From positions 1-64,000 of the forward strand of contig NZ_CP186480.1 in the NCBI RefSeq assembly GCF_049354825.1: a stretch of 64,000 bases of DNA, read 5' to 3'. Of the stretch, positions 1 to 7,925 are shown piece by piece. The notes under the pieces are model-generated. The model saw only the letters and a list, made by a program, of their open reading frames with translations, was not told the DNA's origin and made no database searches. How positions within the stretch are numbered: position 1 is the stretch's first letter; the number at the start of each line of letters is the position of its first letter. The position numbers and the translations under genes are program-made. The stretch comes from Novosphingobium sp049354825. GTDB taxonomy: Bacteria; Pseudomonadota; Alphaproteobacteria; Sphingomonadales; Sphingomonadaceae.

Positions 1-611
1 CGATTCGGGCCATTGTTCGCTGGCGACATCCGCCGCCAGCGCGTGAGCCGGATGAAAGGCTTCCGTCATTGGCGTTGGCATCTTGATGAGATGTACGTGA
101 CCCGAAGGGCGGCGAAGCCAACCTCAATGGCGAGATGGTCTACTTGTGGCGCGCGGTCGACCAGGGGGGGCGAGATCCTCGAGAGCTTCGTGACGAGGAG
201 GCGAGACAAAACCGCGGCGCTTAGTTCATGAAACGTGCGCTAAAGCGCCATGGATCGCCCGAAGCGATCACAACCGATGGGCTGAGGTCCTACGGTGCCG
301 CGATGACCGAGCTGGGCAACAGAGAGAAGCGCGAGGTGGCGCGCTGGGCCAACAACCGGGTGGAGAATAGCCACCTGCCGTTCCGACTACGGGAGCGGGC
401 GATGCTGAGGTTCCGACAAATGAAGTCGCTACAGAAGTTCGCCTCGGTACACGCCAACGTCCGCAACCACTTCAACCAGGAACGCCACCTCGCCGACCGA
501 GAGACGTACATACATCATCACAACCAGGCGGATCACCTGGGGCGAGGAATTGAACCTGCGAAACGGGCTCGGCGGCTTGGCTCTGGACTGCGCGGCATCA
601 AGCGATGCTAG
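1..611 (+). pseudogene. IS6-family transposase remnant, frameshifted
   Basis: This is the catalytic part of an IS6-family DDE transposase, cut by the left window edge. Reading from base 1 gives FGPLFAGDIRRQRVSRM and then the first catalytic block WHLDEMYV. The protein then continues in other frames: NLNGEMVYLWRAVDQ near 120-164, GEILESFVTRRRDKTAAL near 170-220, and from 228 the block ITTDGLRSYGAAM with the second Asp and NNRVENSHLPFR with the Glu. At least three single-base shifts (about 100-118, 165-171 and 220-228) separate these pieces, so no functional transposase is made. Family similarity fades after about 512, and I see no terminal inverted repeat on the right. Confidence 0.85.
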
Positions 612-656
612 CAGCTGCCCCGTCGGTCTGACAGAGCCCGGCGACCCTTTGTGGAG

Positions 657-669
657 TCAATCTGATTGA
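657..669. promoter_or_regulatory. 13-bp dyad before the MarR gene, possible operator
   Basis: TCAAT-CTG-ATTGA is a perfect inverted repeat about 39 bp before the chosen ATG of the MarR gene. MarR dimers usually bind short AT-rich palindromes in their own promoter, so autoregulation is plausible. A TTG at 666, the far upstream possible start, would lie inside this dyad, which argues for the ATG at 708 instead. Confidence 0.4.
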
Positions 670-707
670 AGTTTGACTTCTTCGCCCATATCGGTAGGAT
701 GCTAACG

Positions 708-1136
708 ATGTCCCACCCCACGCTTGAATTGAAGAAAGCTTATTTGGCCTTGCGTCACGCGCTGGATCGCACGGTGCGGCGATTCAATCTGACAAGCGCG
801 CAGTTCGACGTGCTCCAACTGCTCATGCACAATGCGGAGGGCCTCCAGCATCGCGAGTTGCAGCGCCGGCTGGCCATCGCCTCGCCGACACTCACCAACA
901 TCGTCGATATCCTGGAGCGCGAAGGCCATGTCGAGAGGCGCGCGCTTGCCACAGACGCCCGAACGAAGACCATCCATCTTTCGGCCAAGGCACGATTGCT
1001 CTGCGCTTCGGACGAGTTTTGCGAGGCGGGAGACGCACTGGTCGAACAAATGTTCGCTGGCTTCTCGCAGGACGAACGGCAGTTTTTCACGACGATGCTG
1101 AAGAAGGTCGAGCGAAACCTCGCGAGCGTTTGCTGA
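708..1136 (+). CDS. MarR-family transcriptional regulator
   Basis: A 142-residue winged-helix repressor of the MarR family. The N-terminal dimerisation helix (LELKKAYLALRHALDR) is followed by the DNA-binding part around residues 30-90: SAQFDVLQLLM, then HRELQRRLAIASPTLTNIVDILEREGHVERR as helix-turn-helix, and the wing with the usual D-x-R (ATDARTKTIHL). The C-terminal helix completes the dimer interface. Length is normal for the family. The ATG at 708 has GTAGGA 10 bp upstream; a TTG at 666 is an alternative. The ligand is not apparent. The next gene, transcribed the same way with a palindrome before it, is a likely target. Confidence 0.85.
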   Translation: MSHPTLELKKAYLALRHALDRTVRRFNLTSAQFDVLQLLMHNAEGLQHRELQRRLAIASPTLTNIVDILEREGHVERRALATDARTKTIHLSAKARLLCASDEFCEAGDALVEQMFAGFSQDERQFFTTMLKKVERNLASVC

Positions 1137-1192
1137 AGCCGAGGCTGCTGAACGTAGCTGAATGCCAGTAAAGTAATGACTGCAGAAAGGAC

Positions 1193-1209
1193 GTTTCAAA
1201 CTGTGAAAC
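1193..1209. promoter_or_regulatory. 17-bp dyad upstream of the SMP-30-like gene
   Basis: GTTTCA-N5-TGAAAC is a perfect 6-bp inverted repeat, 44 bp before the ATG at 1253. Its size and position fit an operator for the neighbouring MarR-type regulator, but the half-sites are not identical to those of the dyad at 657-669, so the assignment is tentative. Confidence 0.35.
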
Positions 1210-1252
1210 TGTGCGTACTTCGTTAGCGTCCTACCGAATGGAGTATATCGTG

Positions 1253-2527
1253 ATGATCTTCTTGTCCTGTCTTGAGGCCGCAATCGGCCTTGCGCTCCTT
1301 GTCTTGATGTATGGTGTCATGTTTCGCCGCCCATGGATTAGGCTTGTCGCCGAGCCGGTGGCGACTTCCATAGGCGCGCGGGCTGGGATCGCCGTGGCAT
1401 TGGGCTTGGCCGCCTTCTTCGCGCTTGCGGCGATTTTCGTCCCGTTTCTTGCCTTTTTCGCTGCCACCCTCATGGTCGCCGTCACGGCCACGCTGGGTTT
1501 GACCGTGCGTCTCGCCAAGGGACGCCTGTCACTCCTCCTCGTGATCTCGACACTCGGCGCAGCCCTCGGCATGGCAGCGTTGCAGCCGCTAGGCCTCAAG
1601 GTTCTGCTGCTCCCCAAGGCCGACGAACTGCCTTACAAACCGGTGCCATCCACGGTGATCAAAACCTATGGTCCGGGCGTCTGGTTCGAAGGCGTGAGTG
1701 CCGGCCCCCAAGGCACCCTCTACCTCGCCGCCAATCGAGATCTCGATTTTACCGTCGCCAAGTATTACCGGCGCGCACAAGGACAGGTCGTTGCCCGCGA
1801 GCCCGATGGTGCCGAGCACATCTTGCTCACCACACCGCGTGGTTCGACCGCGGGCGTCATCGCCATCGCGCCCGACGGGACTCTGTATATGACAAGCAAC
1901 GGGGGCCAGCCGGGACTGTGGCGATTGACGCCTGGAGGCACCGCCGCAAAATTCGCGCGACTGCCACGCGGCGCATGGCCGAACGGGCTCGACTTTGGTC
2001 CTGACGGAATGCTCTACGCCGCGGACAGCGCACTTGGCCAGGTGTGGCGCATTGATCCGCATACTGGGCGGAGCGAGATTGCCCTTCGCGATCGCAAGCT
2101 TGCTGCCCGGCGTCTCATTGCCCTTGCTCCCGGCGCCAACGGACTACACTTCGTCGGTCGTGATATGACGGTCACAGTATCAGATTCCACCGAGGTTTTG
2201 CGCTATCGCCTCAAAGATGACCGCCAGTTCAGCCAGCCGGTCTTAATTGCCAGGGGCGTTCCCGGAGATGACTTCGCAGTCGGGCCTGACGGTTCACTTT
2301 TCATCACGACCCATCCCTATGACACGATTGTCCGCGTGGCGCCCGACGGTCATCGCACCACCATCGCCGATCATCGGCAGCAGATTGTTGGCGCGACGGA
2401 CGCTACTTTCGGGCGGTCGGCACATGACCGAAGTACCTTGTACGTGGTTACCGACGGCGGCGCATTTACCGGAGGTCCCCACACGCGAGGAGCCCTCGTC
2501 GCACTAAAGCCTTATGGCACGAATTGA
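1253..2527 (+). CDS. Membrane-anchored SMP-30/gluconolactonase-like beta-propeller protein
   Basis: A 424-residue protein in two parts. The first 115 residues hold about four hydrophobic helices (for example LEAAIGLALLVLMYG and GIAVALGLAAFFALAAIFV). The rest is a repeat-rich propeller with SMP-30/gluconolactonase-type blades: GPQGTLYLA, APDGTLYMT, GPDGMLYAADSALGQVWRID, GPDGSLFITTHP and APDGHRTTI. Such propellers often hydrolyse lactones or related esters, but the substrate cannot be read from the sequence. The ATG at 1253 is preceded by TGGAG at 9 bp; a GTG at 1211 would add 14 residues and sits too close to the upstream dyad. It lies 116 bp behind the MarR gene and may be regulated by it. 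Confidence 0.7.
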   Translation: MIFLSCLEAAIGLALLVLMYGVMFRRPWIRLVAEPVATSIGARAGIAVALGLAAFFALAAIFVPFLAFFAATLMVAVTATLGLTVRLAKGRLSLLLVISTLGAALGMAALQPLGLKVLLLPKADELPYKPVPSTVIKTYGPGVWFEGVSAGPQGTLYLAANRDLDFTVAKYYRRAQGQVVAREPDGAEHILLTTPRGSTAGVIAIAPDGTLYMTSNGGQPGLWRLTPGGTAAKFARLPRGAWPNGLDFGPDGMLYAADSALGQVWRIDPHTGRSEIALRDRKLAARRLIALAPGANGLHFVGRDMTVTVSDSTEVLRYRLKDDRQFSQPVLIARGVPGDDFAVGPDGSLFITTHPYDTIVRVAPDGHRTTIADHRQQIVGATDATFGRSAHDRSTLYVVTDGGAFTGGPHTRGALVALKPYGTN

Positions 2528-2537
2528 ATGAATCTTG

Positions 2538-2567
2538 CGCTTGCGGACAAGCACCTGTCCGCAAGCG
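2538..2567 (+). terminator. Perfect 12-bp stem hairpin after the SMP-30-like gene
   Basis: CGCTTGCGGACA and TGTCCGCAAGCG form a perfect 12-bp stem with the 6-base loop AGCACC, starting 11 bases after the stop codon. There is no clean run of T after it (only TAATCTTT), so it may be a terminator or an mRNA 3'-end stabiliser rather than a classical intrinsic terminator. Confidence 0.5.
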
Positions 2568-2586
2568 TAGGCTAATCTTTCGTATG

Positions 2587-2639
2587 GTGGCACGGCTTTC
2601 AGCCGTAAGCGCTGGCTCTCGGCTTCGGAGTCGTGCCAC
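2587..2639. other. Structured intergenic segment with nested inverted repeats
   Basis: GTGGCACG at 2587-2594 is matched by CGTGCCAC at 2632-2639, and inside it ACGGCT-TTC-AGCCGT forms a tight 6-bp stem. The interval 2528-2765 has no convincing gene; a 74-codon reading frame there lacks a family match or a ribosome binding site. A small RNA or a mobile-element remnant is possible. Confidence 0.35.
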
Positions 2640-2765
2640 GATGTCCGTTTTTCCACCTCAATATTGGACATTAGAAGCCGCTCCAGGCGCGCAGAAAGCC
2701 GACTGGCGGCTTAGCTCCTCGCTAAACCAAAACCAGACGAGCCGCTAACGACCCCATTGCAGACC

Positions 2766-3179
2766 TTACGCTTTTGGCTTCAACCCAAACCAAATCGAAG
2801 CGCAAAGGCCCCCATAAATCGCGCCTGCACCCATCCCAAATAACGTCATGCTCGGAAAGAGCACATATAGAAACAGTATGCCCAGCGCGGCTCCGCACAG
2901 CGCATAGCTAACCCAGTTCTCGAGCCGGAGCTGCCGAAGTAAATATGAAGCGGGGATACCCAGCACGAGTATCGCGACAAGTATGAATGGGATGGCCCAA
3001 ATAGTTGTCCATATCCCGCGCGTGAGGGCTGAACCCGCGTTGGCGAACGCTGTGTCGAAAAACAACTCGTAGAAGTAATTGATCACCGCACCTAGTAAGG
3101 CCGCTAGGAGGGTGGTCGTAAGCACCCTTGAAGCGATCAATACGCTTTTTTCTGTGGGGCTGTAAGGTATCTCACGCAT
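2766..3179 (-). CDS. Small hypothetical membrane protein, four predicted helices
   Basis: 137 residues beginning MREIPYSPTEKSVL. Four hydrophobic segments are visible: VLTTTLLAALLGAVINYFY, IWAIPFILVAILVLGIPASYLL, WVSYALCGAALGILFLYVLF and FGMGAGAIYGGLCASIWFG. The last loop is rich in glycine. I do not recognise a family and there is no enzymatic motif. The reading frame stays open 46 codons further upstream, but that part is polar and unlike a signal sequence, so the internal ATG is preferred. The local base composition is less GC-rich than in the metabolic part of the window, in keeping with acquired DNA. The gene lies 144 bp downstream of, and in the same direction as, the unknown gene at 3324-4256. 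Confidence 0.6.
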   Translation of the reverse strand: MREIPYSPTEKSVLIASRVLTTTLLAALLGAVINYFYELFFDTAFANAGSALTRGIWTTIWAIPFILVAILVLGIPASYLLRQLRLENWVSYALCGAALGILFLYVLFPSMTLFGMGAGAIYGGLCASIWFGLKPKA

Positions 3180-3323
3180 GGCTGATCGGATAAGCGAAAA
3201 ATCGGCTGCGCGCAAAGTCGGCTTTCCACCCGAAGGCGGACGCTGCGGTGCGCGGATACCCCTCCCGAAACCTGCCATACTACCGGGCTGAGCACCGCGA
3301 CCCCAAATGGTGGGCAAACGGTG

Positions 3324-4256
3324 TCACCATCTGATCAGCTTCCGAATTGCAGATTGCCACCCTCGCAAGTGCGGCAGACGGTGCACTGAAGGATCGCGGC
3401 GCTTGATCAACTCCGTGCGGCTGAACTGTGTGAGCCTCTCCCAATCTGCCCCGAACAAGTAGAGAGCATTCCCATATTCGAGGTTTTCAAGCGCGACGAG
3501 ACGGTCCCCGAATTTCACGCCGAAATAGCCCAGAAACTTGCCCGCTCCGAGAATGAAACCGTCGTGGCCGAGGCGATCGAGCACTCTGATTCTTTCCGTG
3601 GCGACCCGCAGGCGCTCGGCGTTCTTCGGATTTCGAGAGGCAAGACGTTCCAGAACGCGGTCCGCCGAGCCGGTCGGAAGCAGCTCCCAGTCGACGTGCT
3701 GTATCCGGGCGAATTCAGCGTCGGACAGATCCGCATCAAAAACATGCGCCTCGCCAACCGCCTCTTTCAGAAGCCGGCTGTTGAACGTTAGGTCAGCCGC
3801 AAAAGTCTCGGATGCTCGATCGAGCGGCTCGTCGACACGAAATCGAACGAGGGCCGCATCGACCAGGTCCTCGAGCACGCTTGCGGAGATGGAAAGCAAT
3901 TTTGCCGGATGGTGCTCAAGTGGGTATGCTTCGATCTGACGGCTGATCAGATGGTAGCTCCCGCTATGCCAGCTCGGCGCCCAAGTGGATATCTCCCGCG
4001 GCTCCTTGGGAAGATCGGTACGCCTCTGGGTCCAGCCGTCCAAATTTCGGCGAGCGAACTGGCCGAGCACGGGTGCGGGTGGGCGGGGTGGACCAACCAC
4101 AATCTTGCCTTCCCGCGCGTGCAAACCCAGATCATCGAAGCGCTGCACCTCGTCGCAGGTGATCGTCATGACATTTGCCACCACGACCTTTCGCGCATCG
4201 ATACGATCCAGTTCGCGCTGAATCGATTTCGGCAACTTTACCGGTCGAGGCGTCAT
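3324..4256 (-). CDS. Hypothetical protein of island or phage type
   Basis: 310 residues, mostly charged and soluble, with no signal peptide or membrane segment. I do not recognise a domain. Visible features are an Arg/Lys-rich start (KLPKSIQRELDRIDARK), a Pro-rich stretch near residue 55 (VVGPPRPPAPVLGQF), a Trp-rich segment near 90 (STWAPSWHSGSYHL) and a basic C-terminus (RGWQSAIRKLIRW). Its start codon overlaps the stop of the DUF5681 gene by 4 bp, so the two are probably translated together. This places it in the block with the ParB-methyltransferase gene. No function can be given. Confidence 0.6.
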   Translation of the reverse strand: MTPRPVKLPKSIQRELDRIDARKVVVANVMTITCDEVQRFDDLGLHAREGKIVVGPPRPPAPVLGQFARRNLDGWTQRRTDLPKEPREISTWAPSWHSGSYHLISRQIEAYPLEHHPAKLLSISASVLEDLVDAALVRFRVDEPLDRASETFAADLTFNSRLLKEAVGEAHVFDADLSDAEFARIQHVDWELLPTGSADRVLERLASRNPKNAERLRVATERIRVLDRLGHDGFILGAGKFLGYFGVKFGDRLVALENLEYGNALYLFGADWERLTQFSRTELIKRRDPSVHRLPHLRGWQSAIRKLIRW

Positions 4257-5089
4257 GCCCGCTCGCTCGCCTGTGTGCTTTCGATCAGCCCCCGGTTGAA
4301 CCTGTCCTGGAGTCGGCGCTGGTAACGGCCGGGCAGCGGTTCATTAATCCGGTCGTACATTGCCGTGTAGCGTTCCCAATGATCGGCCGACGATTTCATG
4401 CGCTCGAAGGGCGGGGTCTTCGTTTTCGCGGCTCGCCGATATTCCCCGGCAAACAACGTTACCTCGGTCTGCAGCTCATCACGAAACTCGAGCATGTGAT
4501 CCCAATTCTTTTTTTCTTCGGGTGTCATGGGGCCTTCGTAGCGCACCTCGGCCCGCCGCATGTCGAGGATGACATCTTCGGGATGGGGGACCACCTCGGG
4601 TTCGGGGAGCCCGTGCTTGCGTGCGTGATCGAACTCGTGTTGCCAGCCGATCTTGTACTCGCACGCAGTCTCGAAATGGCTTGAGCGAAGCTTGCGGTCC
4701 TCTTCCTCAACGCCTCGCACCAGTTCTGCCAGGGTCGCCTGGGCGAGCCGATTGCCCTTCATCGCCGAGACCCCCATCGAGCGGAAAACGGCCTGGATAA
4801 CGGGTAGCTCGATGATCCGCTCACCTTCTCGGATAGTGACCGGGCGGTAGGCTTCCTGAAGCAGCATCTGGTTGGCGGGCTGCGTTCCGAAATCGAGCCC
4901 CTGGCCGACTGGCGCCTTGTTCTTCGCGCCGCGCGGGCGGCCGGCTGGATTGCCGGAGCGACCTTTCGGGAAACGATGTTCCGCGGGCGGCTTGCCATAG
5001 CCGACGGCGTAAGCTGCTAGCTGGCGGTCAGACGCGGATGCGGAATCGTCATTGGCCTCTGCCGGCTTGCGTTGCGTGCCTCCGGTCAT
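4253..5089 (-). CDS. DUF5681 domain protein
   Basis: 278 residues. The N-terminal signature YGKPPAEHRFPKGRSGNPAG followed by RPRGAKNK (about residues 32-60) is the DUF5681 hallmark, a basic motif common in phage- and island-encoded proteins, often near packaging or DNA-modification genes. The remainder is charged and helical, with an acidic stretch VEEEDRKLRSSHFE and a segment HPEDVILDMRRAEVRYEGPMTPEEKK. The first codon overlaps the last base of the ParB-methyltransferase gene (5089), and the end overlaps the unknown gene at 3324-4256 by 4 bp. The three genes therefore form a tight operon transcribed leftward. A role in DNA handling is likely from the basic motif and context, but is not demonstrated. 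Confidence 0.75.
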   Translation of the reverse strand: MTGGTQRKPAEANDDSASASDRQLAAYAVGYGKPPAEHRFPKGRSGNPAGRPRGAKNKAPVGQGLDFGTQPANQMLLQEAYRPVTIREGERIIELPVIQAVFRSMGVSAMKGNRLAQATLAELVRGVEEEDRKLRSSHFETACEYKIGWQHEFDHARKHGLPEPEVVPHPEDVILDMRRAEVRYEGPMTPEEKKNWDHMLEFRDELQTEVTLFAGEYRRAAKTKTPPFERMKSSADHWERYTAMYDRINEPLPGRYQRRLQDRFNRGLIESTQASERA

Positions 5090-6420
5090 CAGGCGGCCTC
5101 GCTGCCGAGCTCGAGCCCTAGCCTGGCTTCGGTCAGTGCCTCGAAGGTCTGGCCGGTGACGGCCAGTGTGGCCAGCTTGCCGGTGTAGGATTCCCAGCGC
5201 CTGACGATGGTATCGCAGTAAAGCGGGTCATATTCGATCAGCCGTGCCGACCGGCCGGTCTTCTCGGCAGCGATCAAGGTCGACCCCGATCCCGCGAACC
5301 CATCAAGGACAATTTCGCCGCGCCTGGAGCAGTCGCGGATAGCGTCTGCGATGAGCGCGACCGGCTTGACGGTCGGGTGCATTGCGAGCTCATCCGAGCG
5401 GTCGGCGCCGATAGAGCTAATCCCGGCATAGTCCCACACGTTGGTGCGGTAGCGACCAGTCTGACCCAGCCCGAAACTGTTCGTGTGCTCGGCAGTGCCC
5501 TGCTTGAACACGAAAACCAGTTCGTGTTTCGAGCGATAAAACGCGCCCATTCCGCCATTGGTCTTGTTCCAGACCACCAGGTTCTTGAGCTCGGTGAAGA
5601 CTTCCTCACCCGCCGCGAGGAGTTCGCCCATATGGCGCCAGTCCATGCACACGTAGGCGATGGCACCATCGCGCATGACCGCGGCCACGTTGCCCAGAGT
5701 GTCGGTGAGGAACCTGGTGAACTGGACCCGGCTCATCTCACCCGAGGCAAACGCAAATTCGCGGTGTTTGACTGTGCCCAGCCCGCATACGTTGCCGTCG
5801 ATCTTTACGTTGTACGGCGGATCCGTGAAGACCAGATCGGCCTTCTCGCCGGCCATCAGCGCCTCAAAATCAATCTGGCTACGTGCGTCGCCGCAGAGCA
5901 GGCGGTGGCGGCCCAACTGCCACAAGTCACCCTGGCGCGAGACCGGAGGCCCCGACGGGAACGACACGACGTCATCGGCAGCATCGCTGCCATCGGGGTC
6001 GGCCTCGCCGGCTTCCTCGATCACGAGATCGATATCGGCGAGGCTGAACCCCGTCAGCTCGACATCGAATTGCAGGTCCGAGAGCGCCTGGAGTTCGATC
6101 GCCAGGATCTCCTTGTCCCACCCGGCATTCAGCGCGAGCTTGTTGTCCGCCAGCACGTACGCCCTCTGCTCGGTCTCCGACAGGTGGGACAATGCCAGCG
6201 TCGGTACTGCCTTCCAGCCAAGCAGCTTCGCCGCCTCCACCCGGCCATGGCCGGCGATGATCTCGCCGTCGTCCGAGATCAGCACCGGGTTGGTGAACCC
6301 AAACCGCTCGATGGAAGCGGCGATCTGCCGGACCTGCTTCTTCGAATGCGTGCGCGCATTGCGGGGATATGGCTTGAGCGAGGTTATCGCCCGTTCGACA
6401 AGTTGTTGCTGCGACGCCAC
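5089..6420 (-). CDS. ParB-like nuclease domain fused to a DNA methyltransferase
   Basis: 443 residues with two domains. Residues about 8-120 are ParB/sulfiredoxin-like: NPVLISDDGEIIAGHGRVEA contains the GHGR box. Residues about 165-420 are an amino-methyltransferase with motif order IV then I: DLVFTDPPYN (DPPY at 200-203), HPTVKP near 350 and LDGFAGSGSTLIAAEKTGR near 372 for AdoMet. This beta-class order is that of CcrM-like adenine or N4-cytosine methylases. The GTG start at 6420 is chosen because AGGAG lies 8 bp upstream; the open frame continues to 6540 but would enter the divergent repressor gene. It is a stand-alone methylase: no restriction endonuclease is adjacent. Fusions of this kind are common on prophages and islands. 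Confidence 0.85.
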   Translation of the reverse strand: MASQQQLVERAITSLKPYPRNARTHSKKQVRQIAASIERFGFTNPVLISDDGEIIAGHGRVEAAKLLGWKAVPTLALSHLSETEQRAYVLADNKLALNAGWDKEILAIELQALSDLQFDVELTGFSLADIDLVIEEAGEADPDGSDAADDVVSFPSGPPVSRQGDLWQLGRHRLLCGDARSQIDFEALMAGEKADLVFTDPPYNVKIDGNVCGLGTVKHREFAFASGEMSRVQFTRFLTDTLGNVAAVMRDGAIAYVCMDWRHMGELLAAGEEVFTELKNLVVWNKTNGGMGAFYRSKHELVFVFKQGTAEHTNSFGLGQTGRYRTNVWDYAGISSIGADRSDELAMHPTVKPVALIADAIRDCSRRGEIVLDGFAGSGSTLIAAEKTGRSARLIEYDPLYCDTIVRRWESYTGKLATLAVTGQTFEALTEARLGLELGSEAA

Positions 6421-6523
6421 CGAATCACTCCTGTTGCCCAAGAACGGTATTATGAACTGAACGCTGGACAAATGCAAGTCCCGGCCTATGGTTTCGGCAT
6501 TCTCGAATGAACGGATCCCCCAA

Positions 6524-6853
6524 ATGAGCTTCGCCAGCAAGCTTCACGACCTGCGCATCGCGCAGCGTCTCTCGCTCCAGAACGTCGCCGATGCGGTGGG
6601 CATCTCGAAGGCGCACGTGTTCAACCTCGAGAAGGGGCTTACCGCTAACCCATCGATGGAACTGGTGCTGAAGCTCGCCGAGTTGTTCCGCGTGCGCGTT
6701 GCCGACCTGGTAGGCGAGAATCCCGAGGCAGACGATCAGCCCAAGGAGATGGTCGCCATGTTCCGCGATCTCAAAAGTCTGAAGCCCGAAGATCGCGAGA
6801 CCATCCAGATGATGATGGAGACGCTCAAGAAACGGCGGGAACAAGCCGGTTGA
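6524..6853 (+). CDS. XRE-family helix-turn-helix repressor
   Basis: 109 residues beginning MSFASKLHDLRIAQRL. The Cro/CI-type helix-turn-helix spans about residues 5-60: SLQNVADAVGISKAHVFNLE is helix 2-turn-helix 3, and SMELVLKLAELFRVRVADLVG completes the fold. The C-terminal third is helical (MVAMFRDLKSLKPEDRETIQ) and may mediate oligomerisation. The gene diverges from the ParB-methyltransferase gene over a 103-bp interval and overlaps the following metallopeptidase gene by 4 bp. In ImmA/ImmR-like pairs the peptidase cleaves or inactivates the repressor, and that relation is inferred here. A start 12 codons upstream (6488) is possible. Confidence 0.85.
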   Translation: MSFASKLHDLRIAQRLSLQNVADAVGISKAHVFNLEKGLTANPSMELVLKLAELFRVRVADLVGENPEADDQPKEMVAMFRDLKSLKPEDRETIQMMMETLKKRREQAG

Positions 6854-7683
6854 CGCTCAGCCGGATTGAGCTCGACGGGGTCGGATCACCCTCCGCGCTC
6901 GCCCAACGCATCCACGAACTCGAGCCCGACCTGCCGCTCGATTTTTCGATGGAGGTCCTGTGCAGGCGGCTTGATATCGAAAGCATTGAGGAATTGCCCG
7001 TTTCCTCGATCGCGGCTGCGATGCTGCTGATGCACCCCGACAAGGCTTGGGGGTCAATCGTTGTGGCGCAAGGCACCTCGCCGCGGCGCAGACGATTCTC
7101 GATCGGACACGAACTCGGGCACTTTCTGCTGCCGAGCCATCGCCCGTTTGAAGGCACCCAGTTCGCCTGCTCTCACGCGGACCTGCGCCTGGAAAACACC
7201 GGCGAAGCAAATCGGGCGAGGAAGATGGAGGCTGAAGCGAACCGTTTTGCCGCCCGGCTCCTGATGCCGCCGCAGCGGATTCGAGGCAACCATAAGTGCC
7301 GCCAACCAGATCTTGCCGAGGTTGTTCGCCTGTCTCAGGAATTCAACGTCAGCAAGGCGGCGATGGCGCGCAGCTACGTCGACGCGCTTCGGGAATGCCT
7401 TGCGCTCGTCGTTGTTCGCGACGGTTGGATCGAGCAGGCTCATCGGCCAAATGACTTCCCGTGGATCAATCACAATATCCGCGGACCTATCCCGCGCGAC
7501 TCGATTGCCCACGATCACGGGCTATCGCCTGGTCAGATTACTGAGATGGAGGAGTGCGAACCCGAAACCTGGCTTGGGCCAGCCGGAGTGCGCAAGGTCG
7601 AGGCGCTGAGCGAACAGGTCCTGGCCCAGACAGACGGTTGGGCAATGATCTTGCTACACGCAGAGTTGGCTGAGCAAGAATAG
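6850..7683 (+). CDS. ImmA/IrrE-family metallo-endopeptidase
   Basis: 277 residues. The zinc site is HELGH at residues 87-91 in the context RRFSIGHELGHFLLPSHR, followed by the third ligand region KMEAEANRFAARLLMP near 126-140. Both are typical of the ImmA/IrrE (DUF955) fold. It starts with TTG inside the overlap TTGA with the preceding repressor stop, so the two proteins are translationally coupled. Members of this family cut or displace an XRE-type repressor when DNA damage or a signal peptide is sensed, which leads to excision or gene expression of a mobile element. The C-terminal 90 residues are longer than in minimal ImmA proteins and resemble nothing I can name. Confidence 0.85.
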   Translation: MTLSRIELDGVGSPSALAQRIHELEPDLPLDFSMEVLCRRLDIESIEELPVSSIAAAMLLMHPDKAWGSIVVAQGTSPRRRRFSIGHELGHFLLPSHRPFEGTQFACSHADLRLENTGEANRARKMEAEANRFAARLLMPPQRIRGNHKCRQPDLAEVVRLSQEFNVSKAAMARSYVDALRECLALVVVRDGWIEQAHRPNDFPWINHNIRGPIPRDSIAHDHGLSPGQITEMEECEPETWLGPAGVRKVEALSEQVLAQTDGWAMILLHAELAEQE

Positions 7684-7794
7684 GCAGGCAATTGGTCGCG
7701 TCCCGGCCGCTCGCCGCTAGCGTAGATCTCCGGGCTGATACGCTCGCAACTCTTCGCTGTTTCCGATGCTTTGCTTCCCAGCTCGGGTCGGTAG

Positions 7795-7821
7795 AATTCC
7801 CTGTTCTACCCGCAGGGAATT
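7795..7821. repeat. Inverted repeat AATTCCCTG / CAGGGAATT
   Basis: A perfect 9-bp inverted repeat with a 9-base spacer (TTCTACCCG). Its core TTCCCTG/CAGGGAA recurs in the second inverted repeat at 7895-7925, about 100 bp away. Confidence 0.6.
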
Positions 7822-7894
7822 TGGCTCCGAAACCGCCGGATTTCCGCGGGGACCCGGTGACCTCCGACCACTGCATTCACCTCAAAAACCTCTG

Positions 7895-7925
7895 TTTCCC
7901 TGTAGATTCCCAGATAACAGGGAAA
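7895..7925. repeat. Inverted repeat TTTCCCTGT / ACAGGGAAA
   Basis: A perfect 9-bp inverted repeat with a 13-base spacer. It shares the TTCCCTG/CAGGGAA core with the repeat at 7795-7821. It lies about 70 bases from the end of the truncated hemoglobin gene. Confidence 0.6.

Noticed and set aside
13..231. 72-codon and 127-codon frames at the left edge as separate genes
   Set aside because: They are pieces of one frameshifted IS6 transposase.
2524..2748. Reading frame of 74 codons after the propeller gene
   Set aside because: No ribosome binding site, no recognisable family, and it runs through two strong hairpins.
5377..6510. Long plus-strand frame of 377 codons opposite the ParB-methylase gene
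   Set aside because: It is the antisense shadow of a well-supported enzyme with clear motifs on the other strand.
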